The notes: generated by a model from the sequence alone, not told the origin. DNA of 64,000 bases from Opisthocomus hoazin (GCF_030867145.1 NC_134443.1:3038001-3102000), one strand, 5' to 3'. Shown: positions 1-11,363, counted from the stretch's first letter. Numbers and translations: made by a program.

Positions 1-45
1 AGACCCCGAGCAGATGCGGCGCTGCACGGCATGGATATCTGGGGT

Positions 46-462
46 TTAGCAGGGCCCGCAGTTGCCATTCAGGTAGCGGTGGCCTCGGGCCCAGCCACCA
101 TATCCACAACCCCCAAAGCCTCCGTAGCCCCCATAAAGACCGTAGCCTCCATAGCCTCCATAGAGACCGTAGCCTCCATAGCCTCCATAGAGACCGTAGC
201 CCCCTAAACCACCAAAACCACCACGGCCTCCAAAAGTGCCACCGTAGCCCCCTCCAACGCCGGGGGCTCCCGCTGACCCAACAACGCTGTGCTGCGGGAA
301 GGAGCTGAGGATGGGCCCAGGGGTGGTGACCACCGAGGGTGGTGGCTGGATCACCACTGTGGAGTCAGGGCACTGCCGCACGCAGGGCTCGTTGCATGTG
401 TCAGCCAGAGGGGCTGGGGCCGCCACCCCACATGAAGGGACGCACAGGCTGGAGCAGGACAT
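46..462 (-). CDS. K1, scale/claw-type beta-keratin, 138 aa
   Basis: Structural corneous beta-protein of cornifying epidermal cells. It has a Cys-rich N-terminus (C3, C7, C11, C23, C27, C31), a Pro-flanked beta-strand core box at about residues 30-62, a Gly/Tyr/Leu repeat tail at about 68-125 and a C-terminal GNCGPC for disulphide cross-linking. The family is known to pair core boxes into beta-sheet filaments. The ATG lies 21 nt into exon 2; the leader intron is 484-580 (97 nt, GTAAGT donor, TTTTCCAG acceptor). Core residue 47 is Thr where most paralogues have Phe (VVTTPG). The bases before position 46 are 3' UTR matching K13, not K2-K12; the poly(A) site lies outside the window. Scale versus claw assignment is inferred from composition only. 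Confidence 0.95.
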   Translation of the reverse strand: MSCSSLCVPSCGVAAPAPLADTCNEPCVRQCPDSTVVIQPPPSVVTTPGPILSSFPQHSVVGSAGAPGVGGGYGGTFGGRGGFGGLGGYGLYGGYGGYGLYGGYGGYGLYGGYGGFGGCGYGGWARGHRYLNGNCGPC

Positions 463-580
463 GTTTCAGGCAGGCAAGGATTCCTGGAAAAGGCACCAGG
501 GGTTAGGCAAGGGTGCAGGAAAGGGACCGCACGAGGGAGGCTGGAGAGATGCCGAAGAGGCTTCCAGGAGCTGAACTTAC

Positions 581-690
581 CCGATTGATCAGGAGAGTCA
601 AGCAGAGGAAGCTGGATAGAGGGCTGCAAAGTCCTCAGCTCTTTTATACATGTCCCAGACTGCCTGGGGCATTGGCCAAGTGGGTGGTGG
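581..690 (-). promoter_or_regulatory. K1 core promoter and non-coding exon 1
   Basis: TATAAAA is on the minus strand at 642-648, and an intact CCAAT box (CTTGGCCAATG) is about 30 bp further upstream, near 670-680. Transcription should start near 617, and exon 1 ends at 581 before the GTAAGT donor at 580. Confidence 0.85.
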
Positions 691-2004
691 TGGAAACCCC
701 AGGTAATGATGAAATCCACTGGACAATCTTCATGACACCAATTTCTTGTGATCTGGGACAATTTTCTGCCTCCTCATTGGCGACACTGGTGTGCAAACAT
801 GCCCTGGAGGAGAGGTGGTGGGAGGGACAGTCCGTGACACACTACATGAAAGCCAAGGTGTCACTGCAGTAAGTTACCTGACGTCACCAATAAACCCTGA
901 TCTGTCCCTAATCCCCCCACTTTGCTACATGCCAGGGTCCTGAGCATCTCTCGGAATTGCTTTGCAATCCTGCGCACAGCCATCACGCCTGTCATTACCT
1001 TTTTTTTAAGGGCTGGTAAACAGAGGCATCGAAAGGTTGACAAAGAATCCATCCCACCTGCTTGGGGTGTCTCCAAAGTATCCACCATCTCCCAGTGCTG
1101 ACAAGGTTTAGGGGGCTCTCAGGGGCTAGGGACATCCCTCAGCAGTGGCCATCTCCACACCCTTGCTGGGTATTTTGGGCTTGCAGGTCCCCTCGATGAA
1201 AATGCAGTGAGCAGGCTGACATGCCCGTGCCTGCAGAAAAAGAGGTCACTTGGAGCCGTATCTCCGTGTGGCTGCACCAGTGGGCGGTTCTGGCACAGCC
1301 CTTGCTGCCCAGCTGAGTAATCGAGTCCCTGCAGAGAGGGCTTGGGGAGGACCATGCTATGCCGTGCCCCACCCTACTTCCCCGAGGGCAGGGGCTACTT
1401 CATGGCACCCAGCATGGGCTGGCGCTGGTAATCCCAGGCTGTGAGGTGTGTGCTGGTGGTGTAGAGGACACTAGGCATCGCCCTGCAGCCTCAGGGAAGG
1501 TTTTTCTGCAAAGGCTCCTCCAGCAGAGCTGTGACAAGGTGTCAAAGCTGCTGCGGCCCCAGGCTTCCCTAACTTCATGTCCCAAACACCTTGACTCTCC
1601 AGCCTTGTTCCTGGCACCATCCCACAGAGCACATAAACCCAGCAGGAGCCAGCCACGGTGCTGTTGGTGCTACCCAGTTGGGGATGAGAAATGTCCCTAC
1701 CACTGCCTGGCTGAAGAAGGGCATTACTGGCACGCAGTTGCCACAAGGCAACACTGAGAACGTCCTTGGTGGCCATGGGGGTGGCCCTCGTGCAGGAGCA
1801 CCACAGGATGGGTGGCTCTATCCAGGCCTAGTGCAAGTGGTGGTGGGAAGGTGCAGCATTGTGGGGCTGGTGTGCAGCAATGACCTGGAGGCAACAAGGA
1901 GAAGGTACAGGGAGGTGGAACGGTAATGTGCCCTGGGGCTGTCACCTGGCTGGGAGCACCATGGAGCCCTGTCCAAGCCAGCAGGTACCTTTAAATCAGG
2001 CTTT
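690..2004. other. Divergent spacer between K1 and the keratin relic
   Basis: The left part matches the K1-side arm of other divergent spacers, including CCAATAAA at 887-894 and the conserved sequence at 945-1015 also seen beside other pairs. The segment near 1300-1355 matches the mid-spacer segment of K4/K5 and K6/K7. From about 1440 to 1990 I see no clear similarity to the other spacers. No gene is recognised. Confidence 0.6.
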
Positions 2005-2117
2005 GCCTTGTCTTGCAACATTACTGTGTGAACAAAAGGATGTCCTGCTCCAATCTGTGTGTCCCTTCATGTAGGGTGGCTGCCCCAGCCCTCTGGCTGA
2101 CACCACCAACGAGCCCC
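2005..2117 (+). pseudogene. Truncated 5' fragment of a plus-strand beta-keratin
   Basis: Beginning at ATG 2040 the sequence reads as the keratin N-terminus ([11 protein letters not shown]) and the following ~75 nt align with the start of the K3-K13 coding regions. One C is missing in the run after GCCCCAGCC, shifting the frame, and codon 12 is Arg instead of Gly. Homology stops at about 2117 and passes straight into convergent-spacer sequence matching about 7076 onward. The upstream TCTTGCAACATT and the AAAGG before ATG resemble the K12/K13 exon-2 start, with the splice AG changed to AA. The SN dipeptide at residues 4-5 also matches K12/K13. Its start lies 1578 bp from the K1 start, the usual distance within a divergent pair, so it is most likely the lost plus-strand partner of K1. 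Confidence 0.85.
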
Positions 2118-3580
2118 ATCTCCTTTTATTGGCGTGGTATTGGTCATGTCTGCAGGTCCAGGGAAATGGAGAGATGACCACTGTATGGACGGGGCTGCTT
2201 GCACATACTGGCCCTGTCCTCTGCACCCAGCTAGGGTTGGGTGCCACTGGGAACAGGTAAGATAGACACAGTGATGTCTTCCCAAGCTTCCTCTCACAGC
2301 TGTGAAATGACCACGAGTATCAAGTCACATGAAACACAAAGCTCTTATAGCAGGAGGCTGGACTGCCTACCCTTCTGAGGCCCATTCCTTCTGCAGCTAT
2401 CTTTGGGTCTTGTGATCCCAGCACAGCAAAGTGGTCTTGGACAGAGCCAGTTCTGGCCACAGGCATCAGGAAGGGCAGTGTGGCAGTGTGTTGGTCCGTG
2501 CTGGGGAGCTCAAGAAAAGATGTGCCATCCACAAGTGTGAACACAGAGGATGGGAGAAAGGGCAGCAAAATGGCAAGGGCAGCCGTTGTTTTTTTCCACC
2601 ACCAGAACTGAGGTTTGTATGTCTTCTCCTCGAGAATATTTCAATCTCTACCCATCCTGAAATCTGTCCAGGTGCCCCTGCATGGAGTCTCAGCCACCCA
2701 TGAGGTCCTGGCTCGTGTGGTATCCCCTGTGTGTCTGCTGAGGGCACAGTGGTTGGAAGGGGGTTCTGATGGCCCCATCACAGCTGCTGTGGGTGGGCGC
2801 TCTGGGAGGGATTCTGGCAGTGTGGGCTACCTCGTGGGCTGATGAGAAAGGAAGGGAAGCAAAGGGCCAGCAAGGTCTGGTGCAGAGAACTGGGCAGTGG
2901 GAAGCTGTGTTGTTGCTGCTGGGCAGAGCTGAATCCCTGGAATGTAGGTGAGTGACACAGGCAATGCCGGGTAGAGCTTCTGCTGTAGCAGTGAGAGCAA
3001 GACAGAGGCAACAGTGCTCCAAGGAGCAGTGGGAGGTGGAGGACAAACAGGACAAGGAGGTGGTGCAGGGGTGCTGCAATGTGGAGGGGATGGAGGCATG
3101 GCAGCTGAGGAGGTGCTGGGGGTTGCTCAGCCTCTCCGCTATCAACTCATTGCCTCCCAAGTGACTCTGACCTGGACCTCTGTCGTTGGGTTGTCTCCGT
3201 GGGCATCCCAATCCCCACAACCCTGGGGCTGCAGGTAGCCCATTGGAAATAGCCGGAGTGGGCAGCATGGACACTGTGAGTGCCAAGAGCTCTTCTTGAG
3301 CTGCAGAGTGCAGCAGCCCAAAGTGGGGAGAAGACAGGGAGGGAGAAGACAGAAGAGGGAGAAGCTGTTGATGAAGGAGACGAGCACAGCACTTGCTGCA
3401 TGTGACCGTCTGTTGGAGGGATGTGCTGCCAAGGGCAGGCAGGAGGAAGCAAGGCGGGTCCCGCAGGTCACCCTGATGAGCCCCTGGGTGGGAGCTGGCT
3501 GGGATGGCCATGTAGCCAAGGCTGGCACTCAGGGTATTGGGTATGGAGGCAGGGTGAAGAAAAACCACAGGTCAACAGTG
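2118..3580. other. Convergent-type spacer between the relic and K2
   Basis: This is a 5'-shortened copy of the spacer found between tail-to-tail genes, in the same orientation as 7076-8540. It contains a TATA-like CTTATAGCAG at 2344 and a long C-rich open frame on the minus strand. No gene is assigned. Confidence 0.75.
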
Positions 3581-3936
3581 TGATGCAAGACAGCTTTTAT
3601 TGCAGTTTGAGGGGAGGAGAGAGTTGGAAGCAGAGCAGATGCCAAGCCAGGAGGAGCTAACATCTCCTGGTATTAGGCAGAGCAAGAGTGAGCATCAGCC
3701 ACGCCGCAGGAGCAGGCACCCAGTGCAGGTCTCTGTTCTCACGGGGCAGTGAGTCTTGAAAAGATACTCAAGCAGGGCAGGAGGAAGGCAGAGCTGTGAC
3801 CTGAGCTGGCACGAGGCATCAAGTCTTTGGAGTCCAGCAATGCTGAAGGGATGTTCTTCCACAGAGCATTGTGTCGGGATGTGCCTGGGGCTTTTCTGGA
3901 GCTCTCCTTCATCTGTGGCCAGACCCAGTGTGGGGT

Positions 3937-4353
3937 TTAGCAGGGTCCGCAGTTGCCATTCAGGTAGCGGTGGCCTCGGGCCCAGCCACCATATCCGCAA
4001 CCCCCAAAGCCTCCATAGCCCCCATAAATACCATAGCCTCCATAGCCTCCATAGAGACCGTAGCCCCCAAGGCCTCCATACACTCCATAGCCCCCTAAAC
4101 CACCATAACCACCACGGCCTCCAAAAGTGCCACCGTAGCCCCCTCCAACGCCGGGGGCTCCCGCTGACCCAACAACGCTGTGCTGCGGGAAGGAGCTGAG
4201 GACGGGCCCGGGGAAAGTGACCACCGAGGGTGGCGGCTGGATCACCACCGTGGAGTCAGGGCACTGCCGCACGCAGGGCTCGTTGCATGTGTCAGCCAGA
4301 GGGGCCGGAGCAGCCACCCCACACGACGGGACACACAGGCTGGAGCAGGACAT
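3937..4353 (-). CDS. K2, scale/claw-type beta-keratin, 138 aa
   Basis: Same domain plan as K1: Cys-rich head, core box, Gly/Tyr tail, GNCGPC end. It is distinguished by Val at core residue 51 (PGPVLSS, shared with K8) and by tail variants GVYGGLGG and GIYGG where others have GLYGG. The leader intron is 4375-4470 (96 nt). The 3' UTR carries the reverse of AATAAA at 3596-3601, about 340 bp past the stop. It is head-to-head with K3. Phe47 is present. The start is the only ATG between the splice acceptor and the core box. Confidence 0.95.
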   Translation of the reverse strand: MSCSSLCVPSCGVAAPAPLADTCNEPCVRQCPDSTVVIQPPPSVVTFPGPVLSSFPQHSVVGSAGAPGVGGGYGGTFGGRGGYGGLGGYGVYGGLGGYGLYGGYGGYGIYGGYGGFGGCGYGGWARGHRYLNGNCGPC

Positions 4354-4470
4354 GTTTCAGGCAGGCAAGGAGTCCTGGAAAAGGCACCAGGGGTTAGGCA
4401 AGGTTGCAGGAAAGGGACCGTATGAAGGGGCAGGAGAGATGCCGAAGAGGCTTCCAGGAGCTGAACTTAC

Positions 4471-4570
4471 CCGACTGATCAGGAGAGTCAAGCAGAGGAA
4501 GTTGGATAGAGGGCTGTGAAGCCCTCAGCTCTTTTATACATGTTGCAGAATGCCTGCGGCATTGGCCAAG
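4471..4570 (-). promoter_or_regulatory. K2 core promoter and exon 1
   Basis: TATAAAA is on the minus strand at 4532-4538, with an intact CCAAT (CTTGGCCAATG) near 4560-4570. Exon 1 is estimated at 4471-4507, with a GTAAGT donor at 4470. Confidence 0.85.
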
Positions 4571-5780
4571 GGGGTGGTGGCGGAAATCCCAGATAATCAT
4601 GAAATCCACTGGACAGGCTTCATGACACCGGTTGCTTGTGATGTGAGACAATTTTATGCCTCCTCACTTGGGACACTGGCGTGCAAACATGCCCTGGAGA
4701 GGAAAAAGGTGAAGGGAGGGACAGACTGTGACTCATCCTTACATGAAAGCCAAGGTGCTGCTGTAGCAGAACTTGATGCACCAATAAACCCTGATTTGTC
4801 TCTAATCCCCCACCTTGCCTCTTTAGAGGAATTCTGAGCATCTCTTAGAACTGTTTTGCAATCCTGGGCACAGCCATCATGCCCGTCATTATGTCTCTTT
4901 TATGGGCTGTTAAACAGAGGCACTGGGAGGTTACGGAAAGGGAAAATCCATTCCACACGCTTGGGCTGATGTCCAAATGCCCACCGTCACAGAATGCCAG
5001 CCACAGCTGCGCATCTCACAGTCTTGGGGTCCACGGTCGTCTCTAGTAATTGCCCACCTATGAGGCTTTGGAATTCATTGGGATTTTTAGGTCATGTTTT
5101 CACTTGACAGCCATGAAAACTGTAAAAGGGATGGGTCCCATAAGTGGCAAAACCCCAAACGCACAGGGGGCTGGTAGTGACGCAATGGGCACGGTGTTGG
5201 ACAGAACACAGGAGACCTCTGAGAGAGGGGACGTATACGGAGGAGTAGAGGGATAGCAATGGGACCAGATCACTGTCAGCTCCTTCAGCCTCATTTCTGT
5301 GAGCATGGACCTCCCTGAGACATCTCTGGATGGACTTTATTACTCAGCTGGGCATGGAGGGCTGTGTGAGGAAAGGTCAGCTGGGCACCCACAATGAGCC
5401 CGACTGCATGGGGCCCTGTTCCCTGGAGGCACAGGCACGATGGGCACTGCTGGATCCAGGTGTGTGGTTCGACTGCTGCTGAAGGTGATGCGGGTGGGTA
5501 CGGCAATCTTCTGCAAGATGCCCAGGATTCTTCTACACAAGTAAACTGAGGGATTAGGGACAGATGAGGGTTTATTAGTGATGCAAGTTCAGCTACAGCA
5601 GCACTTTTTCTTTCATGTAATGATATGTCATGATCTGTCCCTCCCTTTGTCTCTTTCTTCTCCAGGGTATGTTTGCACACCAATGAGTCCCCAGTGAGCA
5701 GGCACATAATTGTCTTGTATCTCTATCTCTGTCATGAAGATTGTCCACTGGATTTCATGATTACCTGGAGCTTCTGCCAC
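4571..5780. other. Divergent spacer K2/K3
   Basis: The two arms are related inverted repeats. Each has a TTTATTRG element (CCAATAAA at 4781-4788 for K2, TTTATTAG at 5571-5578 for K3) next to a TTTCATGTAA block. The K2 arm is most like the K5 arm of the K4/K5 spacer, so this spacer lies in the opposite orientation to K4/K5. No gene is supported. Confidence 0.7.
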
Positions 5781-5886
5781 CGCCCGCTTGGCTGATGCCG
5801 CAGGCAGTCTGGGACATGTATAAAAGAGCTTAGGACTTTGCAGTCCTCTATCCAACTTCCTCTGCTTGACTCTCCTGATCAGTCGG
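5781..5886 (+). promoter_or_regulatory. K3 core promoter and exon 1
   Basis: TATAAAA is at 5819-5825 and exon 1 is about 5850-5886, ending at TCGG before GTAAGT. The CCAAT position reads CTGAT (GGCTGATGCC), so the box is not intact. Confidence 0.85.
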
Positions 5887-6004
5887 GTAAGTTCAGCTCC
5901 TGGAAGCCTCTTCAGGATCTCTCCAGCCTCCCTCGTGCGGCCCCCTCCCCGCATCCTTGCCTAACCCCTGGTGCCTTTTCCAGGACTCCTTGCCTGCCTG
6001 AAAG

Positions 6005-6421
6005 ATGTCCTGCTCCAGCCTGTGCGTCCCTTCATGTGGGGTGGCCGCCCCAGCCCCTCTGGCTGACACATGCAACGAGCCCTGCGTGCGGCAGTGCCCT
6101 GACTCCACGGTGGTGATCCAGCCGCCACCCTCGGTGGTCACTTTCCCCGGGCCCATCCTCAGCTCCTTTCCGCAGCACAGCGTTGTTGGGTCAGCGGGAG
6201 CCCCCGGCGTTGGAGGGGGCTACGGTGGCACTTTTGGAGGCCGTGGTGGTTTTGGTGGTTTAGGGGGCTATGGTCTCTATGGAGGCTATGGAGGCTACGG
6301 TCTTTCTGGGGGCTATGGAGGCTACGGTCTTTATGGGGGCTATGGAGGCTATGGGAGCTGTGGATATGGTGGCTGGCGCCGAGGCCACCGCTACCTGAAT
6401 GGCAACTGCGGGCCCTGCTAA
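6005..6421 (+). CDS. K3, scale/claw-type beta-keratin, 138 aa
   Basis: Structural beta-keratin with the standard core ([14 protein letters not shown]). The tail has one GLSGG unit in place of GLYGG, and the C-terminal basic motif is WRRG instead of WARG (Arg at residue 125), shared with K10 and K11. Leader intron 5887-5983 (97 nt). AATAAA is at 6743-6748. Apart from residue 125 and Val44 it matches K5. It is tail-to-tail with K4. Confidence 0.95.
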   Translation: MSCSSLCVPSCGVAAPAPLADTCNEPCVRQCPDSTVVIQPPPSVVTFPGPILSSFPQHSVVGSAGAPGVGGGYGGTFGGRGGFGGLGGYGLYGGYGGYGLSGGYGGYGLYGGYGGYGSCGYGGWRRGHRYLNGNCGPC

Positions 6422-6769
6422 ACCCCACACTGGGTCTGGCCACAGATGAAGGAGAGCTGCAGAAAAGCCCCAGGCACATCACAACAGAATGTTCTGTGGA
6501 AGGATATCCCCTCACGTCACTTTGATGGCACTTGCCTGCTCAGGACTGAACTCTGTCTTCATCCTGCCCTGCTTGAGTATCTTTTCAATACTCACTGCCC
6601 CATGAGAACAGAGACCTGCACTGGGTACCTGCTCCTGCGGCACGGCTGATGCTCCCTGGTGCTCTGCGTACTGCCAGGAGACAGGGGAAAGCCCTTGCCA
6701 AGGCCTTGATGTTCTCCCAACTCCCTCCTCCCCTCCAACTGCAATAAAAGCTGTCTTGCATCACAATGT

Positions 6770-8535
6770 TGACCCATGGTTTTTCTTCATCCTGCCTTCT
6801 TCTTTCCCTTTTTACCCAAACCTCAGGCCATGTTGGTCTGGCTGCCTGAACCTCCCACGGGTGAGGAGCATTTGGGCAGTTTGTTCAGTGTGTTACAACT
6901 GCTGATGACAGTCCCAGATGGGTCTTGCAGAGCACGTCCCACTGAGATTCCTCTGGTCTCCCATCAACAATGAACACAATACATTCCCAAAGCCCACTCT
7001 GAACACATGAATGTGCCATAGGTGTCTTGCAGAAGCTCTTCCAGCTTCTCTTCAAAACCATCATGCCAGACATTATCTCCTGTTATTGGCGTGGTATTGG
7101 TCACATCTGCATGTCCAGGGAAATGGAGATATGACCCCTGCATGTACAGGGCTGGTAGCATGTGCTGGCCCTCTCCTCTGCACCCAGCTAGGGTTGGGTG
7201 CCACTGGGAACAGGTAAGATAGACACAGTGATGTCTTCCCAAGCTTCCTCTCACAGCTGTGAAATGACCACGAGTATCAAGTCACATGAAACACAAAGCT
7301 CTTATAGCAGGAGGCTGGACTGCCTACCCTCCTGAGGCCCATTCCTTCTGCAGGTATCTTTGGGTCTTTTGATCCCAGCACAGCAAAGTGGTCTTGGACA
7401 GAGCCAGTTCTGGCCACAGGCATCAGGAAGGGCAGTGTGGCAGTGTGTTGGTCCCTGCTGGGGAGCTCAAGAAAAGATGTGCCATCCACAAGTGTGAACA
7501 CAGAGGATGGGAGAAAGGGCAGCAAAATGGCAAGGGCAGGCGTTCTTTTTTTCCACCACCAGAACTGACATTTGTATGTCTTCTCTTCTCCTCGAGGATA
7601 TTTCAATCTCTGCCCATCCTGAAATCTGTCCAGGTGCCCCCTGCATGGAGTCTCAACCACCCACGAGGTCCTGGCTTGTGTGGTATCCTCCTTGTGTCTG
7701 CTGAGGGCACAGTGGTTGGAAGGGGGTTCTGATGGCCCCATCACAGCTGCTGTGGGTGGGCGCTCTGGGGGGATTCTGGCAGTGTGGGCTACCTCGTGGG
7801 CTGGTGAGAAAGGAAGGGAAGCAAAGGGCCAGCAAGGTCTGGTACAGAGAACTGGGCAGTGGGAAGCTGTGTTGTTGTTGCTGGGCAGAGCTGAATCCCT
7901 GGGGTGTGGTGGGCGACACAGGCAATGCCGGGTAGAGCTTCTGCTGTAGCAGTGAGAGCAAGACAGAGGCAACAGTGCTCCAAGGAGCAGTGGGAGGTGG
8001 AGGACAAACAGGACAAGGAGGTGGTGCAGGGGTGCTGCAATGTGAAGGGGATGGAGGCATGGCAGCTGAGGAGGTGCTGGGGGTTGCTCAGCCTCTCCGC
8101 TATCAACTCATTGCCTTCCAAGTGACTCTGACCTGGACCTCTGTCGTTGGGTTGTCTCCGTGGGCATCCCAATCCCCACAACCCTGGGGCTGCAGGTAGC
8201 CCATTGGAAATAGCCGGAGTGGGCAGCATGGACACTGTGAGTGCCAAGAGCTCTTCTTGAGCTGCAGAGTGCAGCAGCCCAAAGTGGGGAGAAGACAAGG
8301 AGGGAGAAGACAGAAGAGGGAGAAGCTGTTGATGAAGGAGACGAGCACAGCACTTGCTGCATGTGACCGTCTGTTGGAGGGATGTGCTGCCAAGGGCAGG
8401 CAGGAGGAAGCAAGGCGGGTCCCGCAGGTCACCCTGATGAGCCCCTGGGTGGGAGCTGGCTGGGATGGCCATGTAGCCAAGGCTGGCACTCAGGGTATTG
8501 GGTATGGAGGCAGGGTGAAGAAAAACCACAGGTCA
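6770..8535. other. Convergent spacer K3/K4
   Basis: This is repeat-unit spacer, inverted relative to the K5/K6, K7/K8 and K9/K10 spacers. It contains TATA-like CTTATA at 7301-7306 and a protein-like frame on the minus strand at 6964-7254. A C-rich open frame of 246 codons runs on the minus strand at 7789-8529. I assign no gene. Confidence 0.7.
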
Positions 8536-8897
8536 ACAGTGTGATGCAAGACAGCTTTTATTGCAGTTTGAGGGGAGGAGAGAGTTGGAAGCAGAGCAGA
8601 TGCCAAGCCAGGAGCAGCTAACATCTCCTGGTATTAGGCAGAGCAAGAGTGAGCATCAGCCACGCCGCAGGAGCAGGCACCCAGTGCAGGTCTCTGTTCT
8701 CACGGGGCAGTGAGTCTTGAAAAGATACTCAAGCAGGGCAGGAGGAAGGCAGAGCTGTGACCTGAGCTGGCACAAGGCATCAAGTCTTTGGAGCCCAGCA
8801 ATGCCGAAGGGATGTTCTTCCACAGAGCATTGTGTCGGGATGTGCCTGGGGCTTTTCTGGAGCTCTCCTTCATCTGTGGCCAGACCCAGTGTGAGGT

Positions 8898-9314
8898 TTA
8901 GCAGGGTCCGCAGTTGCCATTCAGGTAGCGGTGGCCTCGGGCCCAGCCACCATATCCACAACCCCCAAAGCCTCCGTAGCCCCCATAAAGACCGTAGCCT
9001 CCATAGCCCCCAGAAAGACCATAGCCTCCATAGCCTCCATAGAGACCATAGCCCCCTAAACCACCATAACCACCACGGCCTCCAAAAGTGCCACCGTAGC
9101 CCCCTCCAACGCCGGGGGCTCCCGCTGACCCAACAACGCTGTGTTGCGGGAAGGAGCTGAGGATGGGCCCAGGGGTGGTGACCACCGAGGGTGGTGGCTG
9201 GATCACCACTGTGGAGTCAGGGCACTGCCGCACGCAGGGCTCGTTGCATGTGTCAGCCAGTGGGGCTGGGGCAGCTACCCCACACGACGGGACGCACAGG
9301 CTGGAGCAGGACAT
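8898..9314 (-). CDS. K4, scale/claw-type beta-keratin, 138 aa
   Basis: Beta-keratin carrying the same Phe47 to Thr change in the core box as K1, and a GLSGG tail unit as in K3 and K5. C-terminus is [15 protein letters not shown]. Leader intron 9336-9433 (98 nt). The reverse of AATAAA is at 8557-8562. The 3' UTR resembles that of K2 over its whole length. It is head-to-head with K5 and tail-to-tail with K3. The combination of a K1-like core with a K3/K5-like tail suggests sequence exchange between copies. Confidence 0.95.
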   Translation of the reverse strand: MSCSSLCVPSCGVAAPAPLADTCNEPCVRQCPDSTVVIQPPPSVVTTPGPILSSFPQHSVVGSAGAPGVGGGYGGTFGGRGGYGGLGGYGLYGGYGGYGLSGGYGGYGLYGGYGGFGGCGYGGWARGHRYLNGNCGPC

Positions 9315-9433
9315 CTTTCAGGCAGGCAAGGAGTCCTGGAAAAGGCACCAGGGGTTAGGAAAGGGTGTGGAGAAGAGACCATATCAAGGGAGGCCGGGAG
9401 AGATCCCAAGAAGCTTCCAGGAGCTGAACTTAC

Positions 9434-9545
9434 CCAACTGATCAGAAGAGTCAAGCGGAGGAAGCTGGATAGAGGGCTGTGAAGCCCTCAGCTCTTTTAT
9501 ACATGTTGCAGACTGCCTGGGGCACTGGCCAAGGGGGAGGTGGTT
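9434..9545 (-). promoter_or_regulatory. K4 core promoter and exon 1
   Basis: TATAAAA is on the minus strand at 9495-9501 and exon 1 is about 9434-9470. The CCAAT position reads CCAGT, so it is one base off. Confidence 0.85.
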
Positions 9546-10720
9546 GAAACATCAGGTAATAATAAAACCCAGTGGACAAGCTTCATGACAGACATAGTGA
9601 TGTTGGACAATTATATGCCTGCTCATTGGGGACATTGGCATGCCAATATGTCCTGGAAAAGAAAGAGGTGATGGGAGGGAGAGGCTGTGACACGTCATTA
9701 CATGAAAGACAAGGTGCTGCAGTAAATTTGCTAGCTTCACCAATAAACCCTGATCTGTCCTTAATACCCCCACTTTGCTACATGTCAGAGTCCTGAGCAT
9801 GCTCTCAGAAGTGCTTTGCAATCCTGGGCACAGCCATCATGCCTGTCATTAACTCCCTTTTACGGGCTGGAACCAGAGTCAGCAGCAGGTTGGGCAAACA
9901 GACAAACCCTTTTACATGCTCACAGCCACTCACAATATATCCCAGTGTTGTTTGGCTGGGGGCCTTTTAGGGCAACAGTTCAGGAGCATCCCTACACCTT
10001 GGCCATCTCCATGCCCCTGTTTTACCGGGAGCATTAAGGGCTTCTCAATTAACAGCCATGCAAAGAGCAGGGACACTCCTTGTTTTGGTCGAAGACCTAT
10101 AGACACGGGGGCTCAACACAGTTGTGAGTGGGGAGCAGTGAGAACAGACGGCAGAGTCATGTGAAAGGGAGGACACACATAGAGGAGCTGGAGGGCAGGA
10201 AAGGGACCAGGACACTCAGTTTCCTTGATCACATGTCTGTGAAGATGGTCCACCATGAGCCCTCTCTGGAGGGACTCAGTTACTCATCTGGGCATGGAGG
10301 GCTCTGCCAGGAAAGCCTGACCAAGCACCCACAGACAGCTAGGATGCTCGTGCCAACATTCCCCACAGGCACAAGCATGCTGCTCATGGCTGGCTATGGG
10401 CAAGTGGCTGGGCTGCTACGGAGTGTGGCATCACTGGGCACAGCAATCTTCTGCAAGATGCCCATGACAATGATATATAAGCAAAGTAGTGGATCACAGA
10501 CAGATCAGGGTTTATTGGTGCATCAAGTTCTGCTACAGCAGCACCTTGGCTTTCATGTAAGGACGAGTCACAGTCTGTCCCTCCCTTCACCTTTTTCCTC
10601 TCCAGGGCATGTTTGCACGCCAGTGTCCCAAGTGAGGAGGCATAAAATTGTCTCGCATCACAAGCAACCGGTGTCATGAAGATTGTCCACTGGATTTCAT
10701 CATTATCTGGGGTTTCTGCC
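9546..10720. other. Divergent spacer K4/K5
   Basis: It carries CCAATAAA at 9740-9747 and TTTATTGG at 10511-10518, one in each arm. A 183-codon open frame on the plus strand (10128-10679) is a diverged form of the 131-codon frame in the K6/K7, K8/K9 and K10/K11 spacers. It is probably not coding. Confidence 0.7.
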
Positions 10721-10828
10721 ACCGCCCGCTTGGCCAATGCCGCAGGCATTCTGCAACATGTATAAAAGAGCTGAGGACTTCACAGCCCTCTATCGACCTT
10801 CCTCTGCCTGACTCTCCTGATCAGTCGG
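10721..10828 (+). promoter_or_regulatory. K5 core promoter and exon 1
   Basis: TATAAAA is at 10761-10767, with an intact CCAAT (CTTGGCCAATG) about 30 bp upstream. Exon 1 is about 10792-10828 with a GTAAGT donor at 10829. Confidence 0.85.
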
Positions 10829-10946
10829 GTAAGTTCAGCTCCTGGAAGCCTCTTCGGGATCTCTCCTGCCCCCTTCATACGGTCCCTTTCCTTCAACCTT
10901 GCCTAACCCCTGGTGCCTTTTCCAGGACTCCTTGCCTGCCTGAAAC

Positions 10947-11363
10947 ATGTCCTGCTCCAGCCTGTGCGTCCCGTCGTGTGGGGTGGCTGCCCCGGCCCCT
11001 CTGGCTGACACATGCAACGAGCCCTGCGTGCGGCAGTGCCCTGACTCCACGGTGGTGATCCAGCCACCACCCTCGATGGTTACCTTCCCCGGGCCCATCC
11101 TCAGCTCCTTCCCGCAGCACAGCGTTGTTGGGTCAGCGGGAGCCCCCGGCGTTGGAGGGGGCTACGGTGGCACTTTTGGAGGCCGTGGTGGTTTTGGTGG
11201 TTTAGGGGGCTATGGCCTCTATGGAGGCTATGGAGGCTACGGTCTTTCTGGGGGCTATGGAGGCTACGGTCTATATGGTGGCTACGGAGGCTACGGGAGC
11301 TGCGGATATGGTGGCTGGGCCCGAGGCCACCGCTACCTGAATGGCAACTGCGGGCCCTGCTAA
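10947..11363 (+). CDS. K5, scale/claw-type beta-keratin, 138 aa
   Basis: Beta-keratin with Met at core residue 44 (PPSMVTFPG), the only copy with this change. The tail is as in K3 but ends WARG. Leader intron 10829-10925 (97 nt). AATAAA is at 11698-11703. Its 3' UTR belongs to a second class (GGAGACCTCTGGAAAAGCCC just after the stop) shared with K7, K9 and K12 but not with K2, K3, K4, K6, K8, K10 or K11. Confidence 0.95.
   Translation: MSCSSLCVPSCGVAAPAPLADTCNEPCVRQCPDSTVVIQPPPSMVTFPGPILSSFPQHSVVGSAGAPGVGGGYGGTFGGRGGFGGLGGYGLYGGYGGYGLSGGYGGYGLYGGYGGYGSCGYGGWARGHRYLNGNCGPC

Noticed and set aside
311-574. 87-residue frame opposite K1 and its copies opposite the other K genes
   Set aside because: It is the antisense shadow of the keratin N-terminal coding sequence and leader intron; it recurs only because the gene does.
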